Below are positions 26,560 to 33,592 of a DNA stretch of 35,126 nt, piece after piece. The DNA lies in assembly GCA_024641655.1 (NCBI GenBank), contig JAHECR010000035.1:1-35126 (forward strand), given 5' to 3'. Source of the DNA: Acidimicrobiaceae bacterium (GTDB lineage Bacteria; Actinomycetota; Acidimicrobiia; Acidimicrobiales; UBA8592). The notes beneath the pieces are model-generated. The model was not told where the DNA came from. It saw only the letters and a program-made list of their open reading frames with translations, and searched no databases. How positions within the stretch are numbered: position 1 is the stretch's first letter; every line of letters starts with the position of its first letter. A program made the translations under genes and the position numbers.

Positions 26560-26639
26560 GGTCAAGTCGTGGTTCTCCTGTGATTCTGTGACGGTGCTGC
26601 GACGCTCGAGACGTCGATTGTTCGGGAAAACGCAACAGC

Positions 26640-26667
26640 GGCAGGCACCGGAAAGCCAGCACCTACC
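26640..26667 (-). promoter_or_regulatory. Stem-loop in the infC leader, possible attenuator
   Basis: In the RNA, GGUAGGUGC pairs with GUGCCUGCC over 9 positions, three of them G-U, around a 10-nt loop. A UUUU run follows 9 nt later (26630-26627). It sits about 92 nt before the infC start. Leaders of infC operons in other bacteria carry terminators or L20-binding folds, so a regulatory role is plausible but unproven. Confidence 0.4.
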
Positions 26668-26808
26668 GCATGGTCCCGCGCGCGGAACCCGAACGACCGA
26701 TGTTGGACCTGTCGCACGGGCTGGCCCGAAGGCTTCGCTGTGGCCAGGTGACCGCCTCTCGACGGCACTTTCCTGCGACCGGAGCTGTCGCTCCAGAACG
26801 AGGCCCCT

Positions 26809-26814
26809 AGAGTA
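26809..26814 (-). promoter_or_regulatory. Candidate -10 box for infC
   Basis: TACTCT on the minus strand, which would give an infC leader of about 255 nt. The overlapping plus-strand hexamer TAGAGT (26808-26813) could serve the DUF1844 gene, 95 bp downstream. No -35 box is clear for either. Confidence 0.3.
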
Positions 26815-26907
26815 GCAGCCGATCACCTGATCGCACCACGAGGCGCGGGCGAGGCCCTCGACGGGGTCCATCGGCGCCCCCGACATCGAACCAAGGAGTA
26901 CCCACCC

Positions 26908-27333
26908 ATGAGCCTGTGGACACCCGGCGGCGAGCACGAAATACCCCGCGACAAGGGCCCTGCGCAGGCGCAGAGCGAGCCCGAGGCCGCTTCGTACGGG
27001 TCCGTGGAGGATCTTCCCGGCTTCGACGAGCTCACTCCGGAACAACAGGCCGAGGCTCGGGCCATGGCCGCGGAAATGGCCGAAACCCAGCGACGCATCG
27101 CGGAGACCCCCGCGGCGGAGATCATCGCCAATCACCTCATGGGCATGTACGAGCTCGGCGCCATCCACCTGAGCGCGCAGCCCCCGGCGATCGAACAGGC
27201 CCGGGTGGCAATCGATGCCATGGCCGCAGTGGTACAGGCGCTGCCGGGGCGGCTCGGCGAGAACGAACAGGTGCTGCGTGACGCGCTGCAGCAGATCCAG
27301 CTGGCGTTCGTGCAGCTGTCGAGCGAGGCCTGA
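26908..27333 (+). CDS. DUF1844 family protein
   Basis: The 141-residue product has an acidic, poorly ordered N-terminal part (1-65) and a C-terminal all-helical DUF1844 domain (about 70-138) with the NHLMGMYELGAIHLS and AIDAMAAVVQAL stretches. The function of the family is unknown. A DUF1844 gene divergent from or near infC is a recurring actinobacterial arrangement as far as I recall. The ATG at 26908 has AAGGAG 9 nt upstream. The next gene begins 2 bp after its stop. Confidence 0.9.
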   Translation: MSLWTPGGEHEIPRDKGPAQAQSEPEAASYGSVEDLPGFDELTPEQQAEARAMAAEMAETQRRIAETPAAEIIANHLMGMYELGAIHLSAQPPAIEQARVAIDAMAAVVQALPGRLGENEQVLRDALQQIQLAFVQLSSEA

Positions 27334-27335
27334 CC

Positions 27336-28226
27336 ATGCCGACGGTCAGGGTCGACGACATCGACCTCTGTTACGAGAGCTTCGGCCACGAGGCTGCCCC
27401 ACCGCTGCTGCTCATCGCCGGTCTCGGTGCGCACCTCACCTGGTGGAGCCCGGGCTTCGTCACCGAGCTCGTCGAGCGCGGCTTCCGGGTCATCCGCTAC
27501 GACAACCGCGACGCCGGGCTGTCCACCAAGACGGAAGGACCGCCGCCGACGGCCGATGATCTCCAGGCAATCATCGATGGCACTGCCGCACCCGCCTACA
27601 CCCTGTCGGATCTCGCCGATGACGCCGTCGGGCTGCTCGACCGTCTCTCGCTGCGCGCAGCCCACGTTGTCGGGGCTTCGATGGGCGCGATGATCGCCCA
27701 GACCGTTGCCATCGAACACCCCGAGCGGGTGTTGTCGCTGACGAGCATCATGTCGACCACCGGTGATCGCTCCGTCGGAGGCGGCGACCCCGCCGTGACC
27801 GAGCTTTTCCTCTCGGAGGTGCCGCCGATCCGGGAGGTTGCCATCGAGATGGCGATCGCTGGGAGCGGGGCGATCTCGGGATCGCGGTGGGACCCCGAGG
27901 AGGCCCGGGCCCGGGCCACGGAGAAGTACGACCGGTGTTTCCATCCCGGCGGGGTCGCGTTCCAGCTCGCGGCGATCAACGGTTCACCCGACCGCACCCC
28001 GGGACTGCAGGCGCTCGACCGACCCACGCTGGTCATCCACGGCCGAGAGGACCGACTCGTGGCACTATCGGGCGGGCTCGCAACGGCCGAAGCCATCCCC
28101 GGCGCCGACCTCCTGGTGCTGAGTCGCATGGGTCACGATCTGCCGTCGGCCTACTGGCCGCAGATCGCCGACGCGATCGTCGGCGTCGCTCGCGCCACGT
28201 CGGAGGCCGCGGTCCACACCCACTGA
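27336..28226 (+). CDS. Alpha/beta hydrolase
   Basis: The 296-residue product has the complete alpha/beta hydrolase triad: S115 in the nucleophile elbow GASMGA, D239 in HGREDRLV, and H267 in MGHDLP. The oxyanion region LLLIAGLGAHLTWW lies at 24-37 and the NRDAGLS segment at 57-63 is typical of the esterase/lactonase branch related to haloalkane dehalogenase-like and aclacinomycin methylesterase (RdmC) proteins. The cap domain is about 140-225. The substrate is unknown. The ATG lies 2 bp after the DUF1844 stop, so the two are cotranscribed. Its stop is 2 bp from the stop of the opposing cold-shock-like gene. Confidence 0.9.
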   Translation: MPTVRVDDIDLCYESFGHEAAPPLLLIAGLGAHLTWWSPGFVTELVERGFRVIRYDNRDAGLSTKTEGPPPTADDLQAIIDGTAAPAYTLSDLADDAVGLLDRLSLRAAHVVGASMGAMIAQTVAIEHPERVLSLTSIMSTTGDRSVGGGDPAVTELFLSEVPPIREVAIEMAIAGSGAISGSRWDPEEARARATEKYDRCFHPGGVAFQLAAINGSPDRTPGLQALDRPTLVIHGREDRLVALSGGLATAEAIPGADLLVLSRMGHDLPSAYWPQIADAIVGVARATSEAAVHTH

Positions 28227-28228
28227 GG

Positions 28229-28423
28229 TCAACCCAGCCCGGTGGCCTCCCAGCGCCCCTGCCGCCCCGGGATCACCGTGTAGGTCACGGCCCGGCCGAC
28301 CTCGATCGTCCGTGAGCCGTCGGCAATCGCCGTGCTGTGGAAGGGGTGCTCCTCCCCCGCTTCGTCGCGTACGACACCCCATCCGTCAGGGGCGAAGGAC
28401 ATGACCGTGCCGCGCCGGAGCAT
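28229..28423 (-). CDS. Cold-shock-domain-like small protein
   Basis: The 64-residue product looks like one small beta-barrel of the cold-shock/OB type. It begins MLRRGTVMSFAPDGWGVV, comparable with the GxVKWFxxxKGFGFI start of CspA, and includes PFHSTAI and GRAVTYTV where CspA has VFVHxSAI and GxxVxFxV. The central RNP aromatic residues are only partly kept (F10, W15, F28, H29), so nucleic-acid binding is probable but not certain. The ATG at 28423 lies 6 bp after the hisG stop, suggesting cotranscription. The length is that of a free-standing Csp. Confidence 0.8.
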   Translation of the reverse strand: MLRRGTVMSFAPDGWGVVRDEAGEEHPFHSTAIADGSRTIEVGRAVTYTVIPGRQGRWEATGLG

Positions 28424-28429
28424 GGCCGA

Positions 28430-29305
28430 TCAGCGGACGATCTTGGAAATGGGGAGCTCCACGATGTCGGAGGCACCCGCAGCGCGCAGGTCGGGAATCA
28501 AGATGTTGATCTGGTTCTTCGCCACCACGGTCTCGACGGCGTAGCCGCTACCCCCGAACAGCTCGTTCACCGTCGGCGACTTCATCGAGGGCAGCTGCGC
28601 GATGACCGCGTCGAGATTCTCGCGTGACACGTTCAGCTTCACCATCACCTGTCCCCGAGCCTCGAGCACCCCCTGGAGGAGGGTGTGGACCTGCTCCATG
28701 GCGAGGCGCTTTTCGGGGTCGTTGTAGACCGCGGGGTTGGCAATGAGCTCGGTGTAGCTCGTGAGGATCGTGTCGATGACCCGCAGCCCGGCCGCTCGCA
28801 GTGCGTTGCCGGTTTCGGTGATGTCGACGACGACGTCGACGATCTCGGGAGCCTTGGCCTCCGTGGCGCCGTAGGACAACTGCACGTGCGCGTCGATACC
28901 GGCCTTCTCGAAGAAGCGCTTGGTCAGCTCGGGGTATTCGCTGCTGACCTTCACACCCTGGGGCAGATCACCGACCGACTCCCACGGGCTGTCGCCGGGG
29001 ACGGCGACGACGATACGCACCGGGCGGGCGGTGTTCTTGCTGTAGTGCAGCTCGCCGAGCGAGACCACCTCGCTGCTGGTCTCCTCGATCCAGTCGCGGC
29101 CGGTGATGCCGAGATCGAACAGACCGTCGGCCACGTAGCGGCCGATCTCCTGGGGACGCAGGATCCGAACCGAATCGATGCGGGGATCGTTGATGGTTCC
29201 CTTGTAGTCGACCGAGGAGCCTCGGCTCACGGGGAGATCGGCTTCGTTGAAGAGGTCGAGCGTCGCCTTCTCGAGCGAGCCCTTGGGGAGTACCAGGCGC
29301 AACAT
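28430..29305 (-). CDS. hisG: ATP phosphoribosyltransferase (long form)
   Basis: First enzyme of histidine synthesis: ATP plus PRPP to phosphoribosyl-ATP. The 291-residue product is the long form: a periplasmic-binding-like catalytic core (about 1-210, starting MLRLVLPKGSLE, with DVVVDITETGNAL binding the PRPP phosphate) and a C-terminal ACT-like regulatory domain (about 215-291) that mediates histidine feedback. The ATG at 29305 has no ribosome binding site, but a TACCGT -10 box ends 8 nt upstream, so the mRNA may be leaderless. Other his genes, including hisE, which often precedes hisG in Actinobacteria, are not in the window. Confidence 0.96.
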   Translation of the reverse strand: MLRLVLPKGSLEKATLDLFNEADLPVSRGSSVDYKGTINDPRIDSVRILRPQEIGRYVADGLFDLGITGRDWIEETSSEVVSLGELHYSKNTARPVRIVVAVPGDSPWESVGDLPQGVKVSSEYPELTKRFFEKAGIDAHVQLSYGATEAKAPEIVDVVVDITETGNALRAAGLRVIDTILTSYTELIANPAVYNDPEKRLAMEQVHTLLQGVLEARGQVMVKLNVSRENLDAVIAQLPSMKSPTVNELFGGSGYAVETVVAKNQINILIPDLRAAGASDIVELPISKIVR

Positions 29306-29313
29306 GGTGCCTC

Positions 29314-29319
29314 ACGGTA
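29314..29319 (-). promoter_or_regulatory. -10 box of hisG, leaderless type
   Basis: TACCGT on the minus strand, 8 nt before the ATG, within the 78-bp gap after ribD. No -35 box is evident. Confidence 0.45.
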
Positions 29320-29383
29320 TCGGCCCATGGCTTCGCCCGGTCCCCAATTTCGGTCGGCGGCCGAGACGCCGCTCCACGGGCGC

Positions 29384-30397
29384 TCAGCGATTGGGGAGAA
29401 GCGTGACGTGCAGGTCTCCACCGAGCACGCTGATCTGGTGCAAACGGCCACGCCACATGCGGGCCACGCTCGGCGCTCCGGGCCCCGCGAACATAGCCGT
29501 CGCGTCCTCGCCTCCCGACAACGCCGGTGCGAGGAAGAGCTCGTAGCGGTCAACGAGCCCCAGGCGGTGGAAGTCTGCGGCGACGTGCGCCCCGCCTTCC
29601 ACGAGGAGCTGGAGCACCCCACGCCGACCGATCTCGGCCACGATGGCCGGGAGGTCACCGGTGACCTCGTGGCACGGATGCACCTTGGCGAGCTCGGGGG
29701 CATGGCCGAGCACGATCCGCATCGGGTCGAGCTCGTCGTATTCCACCCCCGCCGGCGGGTGCCAGTCACGTACGGTGAGGCTGGGATTGTCGGCGCGGAC
29801 CGTGCCGGCCCCCACACAGACGGCATCGGAGTGCGCCCGCAACCGATGGGCCTCGACCCGGGCCTGCGCGCCGGTGATCCACTGGCTGCTCCCGTCGGCC
29901 AATGCAATGCGTCCGTCGAGGGTTGCCGCGAGCTTCAGCACCACGTAGGGGCGGCCGGTCCGTCGGTGGTGGAGGTAGGGCTGCAGCTGCTCTTCGACCG
30001 CGTCTGCCTCGACGCCGACCTCGACCGCGATCCCGGCTTCGCGGAGACGCGCGACCCCGCGTCCGGAGACCTCGGGGTCGGGGTCGACGACACCGACGAC
30101 GACCCGGGCCACGCCTGCGTCGATCAGCGCCTCTGTGCAGGGGCCGGTACGGCCGGTGTGAGCGCAGGGCTCGAGCGTCACGTAGACGGTCGCGCCATGG
30201 GCATGGGACCCGGCAGCCTGCAGGGCCACCACCTCCGCGTGGGCCTCACCGGGGGTTCGGGTCGCCCCATCGAAGAGCTCTCCGTCGGTGGCCGCGACAA
30301 CCGCCCCCACCCAAGGGTTCGGGGAGGTGATCAAACGGACCCTCGCCGCGTTGTCGAGGGCTCGGCCCATGAGCTCGGCATCGATTTCGCTCGCCAT
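29384..30397 (-). CDS. ribD: Riboflavin biosynthesis deaminase/reductase
   Basis: Bifunctional enzyme of riboflavin synthesis: deaminates the pyrimidine ring, then reduces the ribose side chain with NADPH. The 337-residue product has an N-terminal zinc deaminase domain (about 5-140) with HAE (53-55) and C78 and C87 in PCAHTGRTGPC, then the reductase domain (about 145-337, starting RPYVVLKLAATLDGRIA). The ATG at 30397 is 2 bp after the moaB stop. The neighbouring ribosome and cofactor genes resemble the M. tuberculosis region with fmt, fmu and ribG. Other rib genes are not in the window, and no FMN riboswitch is seen. Confidence 0.96.
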   Translation of the reverse strand: MASEIDAELMGRALDNAARVRLITSPNPWVGAVVAATDGELFDGATRTPGEAHAEVVALQAAGSHAHGATVYVTLEPCAHTGRTGPCTEALIDAGVARVVVGVVDPDPEVSGRGVARLREAGIAVEVGVEADAVEEQLQPYLHHRRTGRPYVVLKLAATLDGRIALADGSSQWITGAQARVEAHRLRAHSDAVCVGAGTVRADNPSLTVRDWHPPAGVEYDELDPMRIVLGHAPELAKVHPCHEVTGDLPAIVAEIGRRGVLQLLVEGGAHVAADFHRLGLVDRYELFLAPALSGGEDATAMFAGPGAPSVARMWRGRLHQISVLGGDLHVTLLPNR

Positions 30398-30399
30398 GC

Positions 30400-30942
30400 T
30401 CAGCGCCCCCGCCGGTTGTCGCTGTGGTGGCCGTGACCACCGGGATGAGGATCGGCATTGTCGACGAGCAACCGCACGGCGTGGGGCACGACGTCGGCGA
30501 CCGCGTCGAAGCACTCGACGCAACCCTTGGTGGAACCCGGCGTGTTGAGAATCAATGTCGAATCGAGCGTGCCCGCGACCGCGCGCGACAGCCGACCGAG
30601 GGGGCTCACGAGGCGCATCGCCTCCGCGAGCCCAGGCGCGTCACGATCGATCACGAACCTCGTGCCCTCCGGGGTGCGATCACGCGGCCCGAATCCGGTC
30701 CCGCCCGTGGTGACGATCAGCCCGTGGAACCGATCGGCCATGCGGCTGAGCGTGCCGGCGACAGCGTCGACGCCGTCTTCGGTGACCGCACGCTCGACGA
30801 CGTCCCATCCAAGCTCGGTGAGCCTCGCTGCGAGCGCAGCCCCGGACGCGTCGTCGCGGGTACCGTGCACGACTCCGTCGGAAACGGTCAAGACCTTCGC
30901 CTGCAACCCGAGCTCGACCGGTTTCGCTGCATCCTCTGCCAT
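30400..30942 (-). CDS. Molybdenum cofactor biosynthesis protein (MoaB/MogA type)
   Basis: The 180-residue product is a molybdopterin-binding domain protein that adenylylates molybdopterin in MogA-like members. It shows the TGGTG loop (79-83) followed by FGPRDRTPE, and the NTPGSTKGC segment (133-141). MoaB and MogA cannot be told apart by eye. The last 16 residues are His/Gly-rich (HPGGHGHHS), an addition to the usual domain that could bind metal. The ATG at 30942 lacks a ribosome binding site; a TAGTCT -10 box ends 6 nt upstream and contains the rsmB stop codon. ribD follows 2 bp after its stop. Confidence 0.92.
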   Translation of the reverse strand: MAEDAAKPVELGLQAKVLTVSDGVVHGTRDDASGAALAARLTELGWDVVERAVTEDGVDAVAGTLSRMADRFHGLIVTTGGTGFGPRDRTPEGTRFVIDRDAPGLAEAMRLVSPLGRLSRAVAGTLDSTLILNTPGSTKGCVECFDAVADVVPHAVRLLVDNADPHPGGHGHHSDNRRGR

Positions 30943-30948
30943 CGCCTG

Positions 30949-30954
30949 AGACTA
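30949..30954 (-). promoter_or_regulatory. -10 box of moaB/mogA, leaderless type, overlapping the rsmB stop
   Basis: TAGTCT on the minus strand, 6 nt before the ATG. Its TAG is the stop codon of rsmB. If active, it gives moaB-ribD their own leaderless transcript inside a tightly packed gene row. Confidence 0.4.
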
Positions 30955-32121
30955 CGGGACCGCGACCCGCCAACGGAAAGCGCACATGGCATCGGTGCCG
31001 TGCTGGTGCGGCAGCAGCCGGCCTCCGGTGCCCAGGGGCGACCACCGCGGGTCTTCGATCGGCAGCGGCTCCAAGCCTGCACGGCCGGCGCTGAACCCCT
31101 CGGCGAGATCGATGGTCTCCTCACGGGTGACCGTGCACACCGAGTAGACCAACACGCCACCGGGTCGCACCAGATCGACGGCGGCTTCGAGCAATGCGCG
31201 CTGCGTCGCCGCCAACGTCGCGATGTCGCCTGGGGCGATTCGCCAACGAGCGTCGGCTCGGCGCCGAAGGACACCGAGACCCGAACAGGGCGCGTCGACC
31301 AGCACCCGGTCGAAGCAACGGGAGCGGAGGCCAGGTTCGGTGCCATCTGTCGCCAGGACGACGAGGTCGTCGTAGCCCAAGCGCGACGCGTTGGCGGTGA
31401 CCAGCCGAGCCCGGCTGAGGCGGCTGTCCGCGGCGACGACCGACGCTCCCTTCGCCGCCAGCGCAGTGGCCTTGCCGCCCGGCGCAGCGCACAGATCGAG
31501 GACCCGCTCGCCGGCCCGAGCCCCGACGAGCTCGACGACCCATTGCGAGGCCGGATCCTGCACGTAGCCATCCTCGCGTTCGGTGACGTCGGGCGCCGTG
31601 TTCATGATCTCGAGCATCGCCAGGGCGTCGTGCGCGCCGAGATCGTTGGTCAGCTGGTCGATCATCCAGTCCGGATAGCTGAGCCGCACCCCCTCGGACG
31701 GCCACGTGACGGGCAACGAGGTCGACACCTTGCGAAGGATGGCGTTCACGACCCCGCGGTTGCGTTTGGTGGTGGCCTCGACGGTCGCCGCAACCGCAGC
31801 GTGGGCCGGTACGCGTGTGAACGCGAGCTGGTAGGCACCCACCCGAAGCGCAGCGCGCAGTGCGGGGGGCGGCGGGCTCACGAGGAACCGGTCGACCAAC
31901 CAGTCGACGGCCCGACGCATGCGGGTGGCCCCGTACACGAGCTCGGTGACCAGTCCCTTGTCTCGTCCGTCAAGCGTGCAGTCGCGAAGGAGGGATGCGA
32001 GCAACAGATTCGCGTACGCGCCCTCCTCGTCGATGCGTCGCACCGCCTCAATGGCCAGGCGACGCGCCTCGGCACCGGCAGCCGAAGATGCCGCTCCAGC
32101 TCGACGCGGTCGCTCACTCAC
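30952..32121 (-). CDS. rsmB: 16S rRNA (cytosine-5) methyltransferase
   Basis: Methylates C967 (E. coli numbering) of 16S rRNA. The 389-residue product has an N-terminal NusB-like RNA-binding domain (about 15-135) and a class I SAM domain with DLCAAPGGK (209-217), DAPCSG (276-281; C279 aids release) and SVCT (327-330; C329 is the nucleophile). It is somewhat shorter than typical RsmB proteins of about 430-460 residues. The GTG at 32121 overlaps the fmt stop as GTGA, so it belongs to the def-fmt-rsmB operon, a common bacterial order. Confidence 0.95.
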   Translation of the reverse strand: MSERPRRAGAASSAAGAEARRLAIEAVRRIDEEGAYANLLLASLLRDCTLDGRDKGLVTELVYGATRMRRAVDWLVDRFLVSPPPPALRAALRVGAYQLAFTRVPAHAAVAATVEATTKRNRGVVNAILRKVSTSLPVTWPSEGVRLSYPDWMIDQLTNDLGAHDALAMLEIMNTAPDVTEREDGYVQDPASQWVVELVGARAGERVLDLCAAPGGKATALAAKGASVVAADSRLSRARLVTANASRLGYDDLVVLATDGTEPGLRSRCFDRVLVDAPCSGLGVLRRRADARWRIAPGDIATLAATQRALLEAAVDLVRPGGVLVYSVCTVTREETIDLAEGFSAGRAGLEPLPIEDPRWSPLGTGGRLLPHQHGTDAMCAFRWRVAVP

Positions 32122-33005
32122 GGTGCGCCGAGGCGATCGTCGGCGCCGAGGCGGAGCCCGTTGACCCAGTCGACGCCCGACCTTCGGGGCTTGCCTTCGG
32201 GCTGGACCTCGAGGAGCTCGAGTGCCCCCGCTCCGGTACCCACGGTGACGCCGGCGACCTGACCGGGCTCGAGGTTGTCGGCGGGAACGACGGCGGCCTT
32301 CCAGATCTTGATGCGTCTTTGACCGTGGGTCGTGAACGCATTGCCGATGCGGACGAGCCGGTTGATCTCCGTGGCGGGGCGTCTCCAGTCGATCTCGAGC
32401 TCGGCGGGGTCGATCTTGTGGGCGTACACCGGCTCACCCTGCTGGGGTTCGGCGGCACCCAGACCTTCGGTCAGCGCGTCGACCAGCACCGCAGAACCGA
32501 CCTCGACGAGCCGGCCCCGCAGCGCTTCGAGCGTTTCGTCGGGCCGCACCGGCACCTCGACACGCCGGTACACGTCACCGACGTCGAGCCCTTCGGCGAC
32601 GGCCATGACACACACGCCGGTGACCTCGTCGCCGGCGAGAATTGCCCGCTCGACGGGCGCCGCGCCCCGCCATCGCGGCAACAGCGAGAAGTGCAGGTTG
32701 ACCATGGCGAGGCGCGCGAGCACGTGGGGTTTGATGAGCCGACCGAACGCCACCACTACCCCGAGGTCGGCGTCGACGCCGAGCACTGCGTCGACGTCGG
32801 TGGTGACGGGGATGCCGAGCTCGAGCGCCGCTGCCTTGACCGGGCTGGGCGACAGCGTTGTCCCCCGCCCTCTGCGCTTGTCGGCCCGCGTGACCGCCAG
32901 CGCGATGTCGAACCCGGCCTCGTGCAGGGCCCGCAGCGGTGTGACGGCGACATCAGGCGTGCCGAGGAAGACGATGCGACGGATGTGCTGCGGGGGTTCG
33001 ATCAA
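32118..33005 (-). CDS. fmt: Methionyl-tRNA formyltransferase (TTG start)
   Basis: Formylates initiator Met-tRNA with 10-formyl-THF. The 295-residue product has the N-terminal formyl transferase domain with N103, H105 in NLHFSLLPRWRG and D141 in GLDVGD, and the C-terminal OB-like tRNA-binding domain (about 200-295). The start is read as TTG at 33005, overlapping the def stop as TTGA; homology starts within the first ten residues, and no better codon is near. There is no ribosome binding site, so coupling to def translation is likely. Its substrate is the product of Fhs at 5863-7554. Confidence 0.95.
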   Translation of the reverse strand: MIEPPQHIRRIVFLGTPDVAVTPLRALHEAGFDIALAVTRADKRRGRGTTLSPSPVKAAALELGIPVTTDVDAVLGVDADLGVVVAFGRLIKPHVLARLAMVNLHFSLLPRWRGAAPVERAILAGDEVTGVCVMAVAEGLDVGDVYRRVEVPVRPDETLEALRGRLVEVGSAVLVDALTEGLGAAEPQQGEPVYAHKIDPAELEIDWRRPATEINRLVRIGNAFTTHGQRRIKIWKAAVVPADNLEPGQVAGVTVGTGAGALELLEVQPEGKPRRSGVDWVNGLRLGADDRLGAP

Positions 33006-33532
33006 GGGAGCTGCAGGCCGCCGGAGCGTTGCGGTGCCGCGCCGGACGCGAGTAGCCGCTCACGCAGGATCCGCTTCGCCTCCTTGACCTGGTCGTCGTC
33101 GAGATACTCGAGCAGGAGCTTGCCGTCGAGGTGGTCGAGCTCGTGCTGGTACAGACGCGCCTCGAGCTCGTCGGCCTCGATCGTGCGCTCGTTACCGTCG
33201 ATGTCGTATCCAACGATGTGGATGCGCTTGGGTCGGGTGATCGTCCACGACAACCCGGGCACGCTGAGGCAGCCCTCGTCCATCTCCCACTCGCCGTCGA
33301 ATTCGGTGATGACCGGATTGATCAGCACGTCGGGACCCGCGCCGAAGTCGAAGACGAAGAAGCGTCGACTGATGCCCACCTGGGGGGCAGCGAGGCCTAT
33401 GCCGGGGGCCTCGTACATGGCGTCAAGCATACGGTTGCAGACATCGACCAGGTCGCCGTCGATGTCGGTCACGTCCTCGGCGACCCGCTTGAGCACGGGG
33501 TCGCCGAACACCCGGATGTCGTACGCGGCCAT
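33002..33532 (-). CDS. def: Peptide deformylase
   Basis: Metalloenzyme that removes the formyl group from nascent proteins. The 176-residue product carries all three family motifs: GIGLAAPQ (44-51), EGCLS with the metal-binding Cys (86-90) and HELDH with the two metal-binding His and catalytic Glu (130-134). Length is typical. The ATG at 33532 has no ribosome binding site; a TAACCT -10 box ends 7 nt upstream. It heads def-fmt-rsmB, which puts formylation and deformylation under one promoter. It diverges from the RsmC-like gene over 60 bp. Confidence 0.96.
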   Translation of the reverse strand: MAAYDIRVFGDPVLKRVAEDVTDIDGDLVDVCNRMLDAMYEAPGIGLAAPQVGISRRFFVFDFGAGPDVLINPVITEFDGEWEMDEGCLSVPGLSWTITRPKRIHIVGYDIDGNERTIEADELEARLYQHELDHLDGKLLLEYLDDDQVKEAKRILRERLLASGAAPQRSGGLQLP

Positions 33533-33539
33533 GACTTCC

Positions 33540-33545
33540 AGGTTA
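33540..33545 (-). promoter_or_regulatory. -10 box of def, leaderless type
   Basis: TAACCT on the minus strand, 7 nt before the ATG of def. No -35 box at the usual distance. Confidence 0.5.
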
Positions 33546-33579
33546 CCGGGCGACGGCACGCACGCCCGGTCGTTGGCGC

Positions 33580-33585
33580 TACCGT
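33580..33585 (+). promoter_or_regulatory. -10 box of the RsmC-like gene, leaderless type
   Basis: TACCGT on the plus strand, 7 nt before the GTG start. With the def promoter it forms a divergent pair of leaderless-type promoters within 60 bp. Confidence 0.45.
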
Positions 33586-33592
33586 CGCGTGC

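Larger units (their letters stand above)
26549..26907. other. Intergenic region between divergent infC and DUF1844 gene
   Basis: This 359-bp space holds the infC leader on the minus strand and the start region of the DUF1844 gene on the plus strand. Seen in it are a strong wobble-paired stem (26640-26667), a smaller stem (CGACG/CGTCG at 26600-26616), a -10-like hexamer readable on both strands near 26808-26814, and an AAGGAG ribosome binding site (26893-26898). No open frame in it has coding character. Confidence 0.6.

Noticed and set aside
26549..26662. GTG start of infC at 26662
   Set aside because: The 38 added residues are unlike IF-3, there is no ribosome binding site before it, and the segment contains a leader stem-loop.
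28685..32262. Two long plus-strand frames across hisG-ribD and moaB-rsmB
   Set aside because: They run opposite well-identified genes and encode Arg/Val/Asp-rich chains with no motifs.
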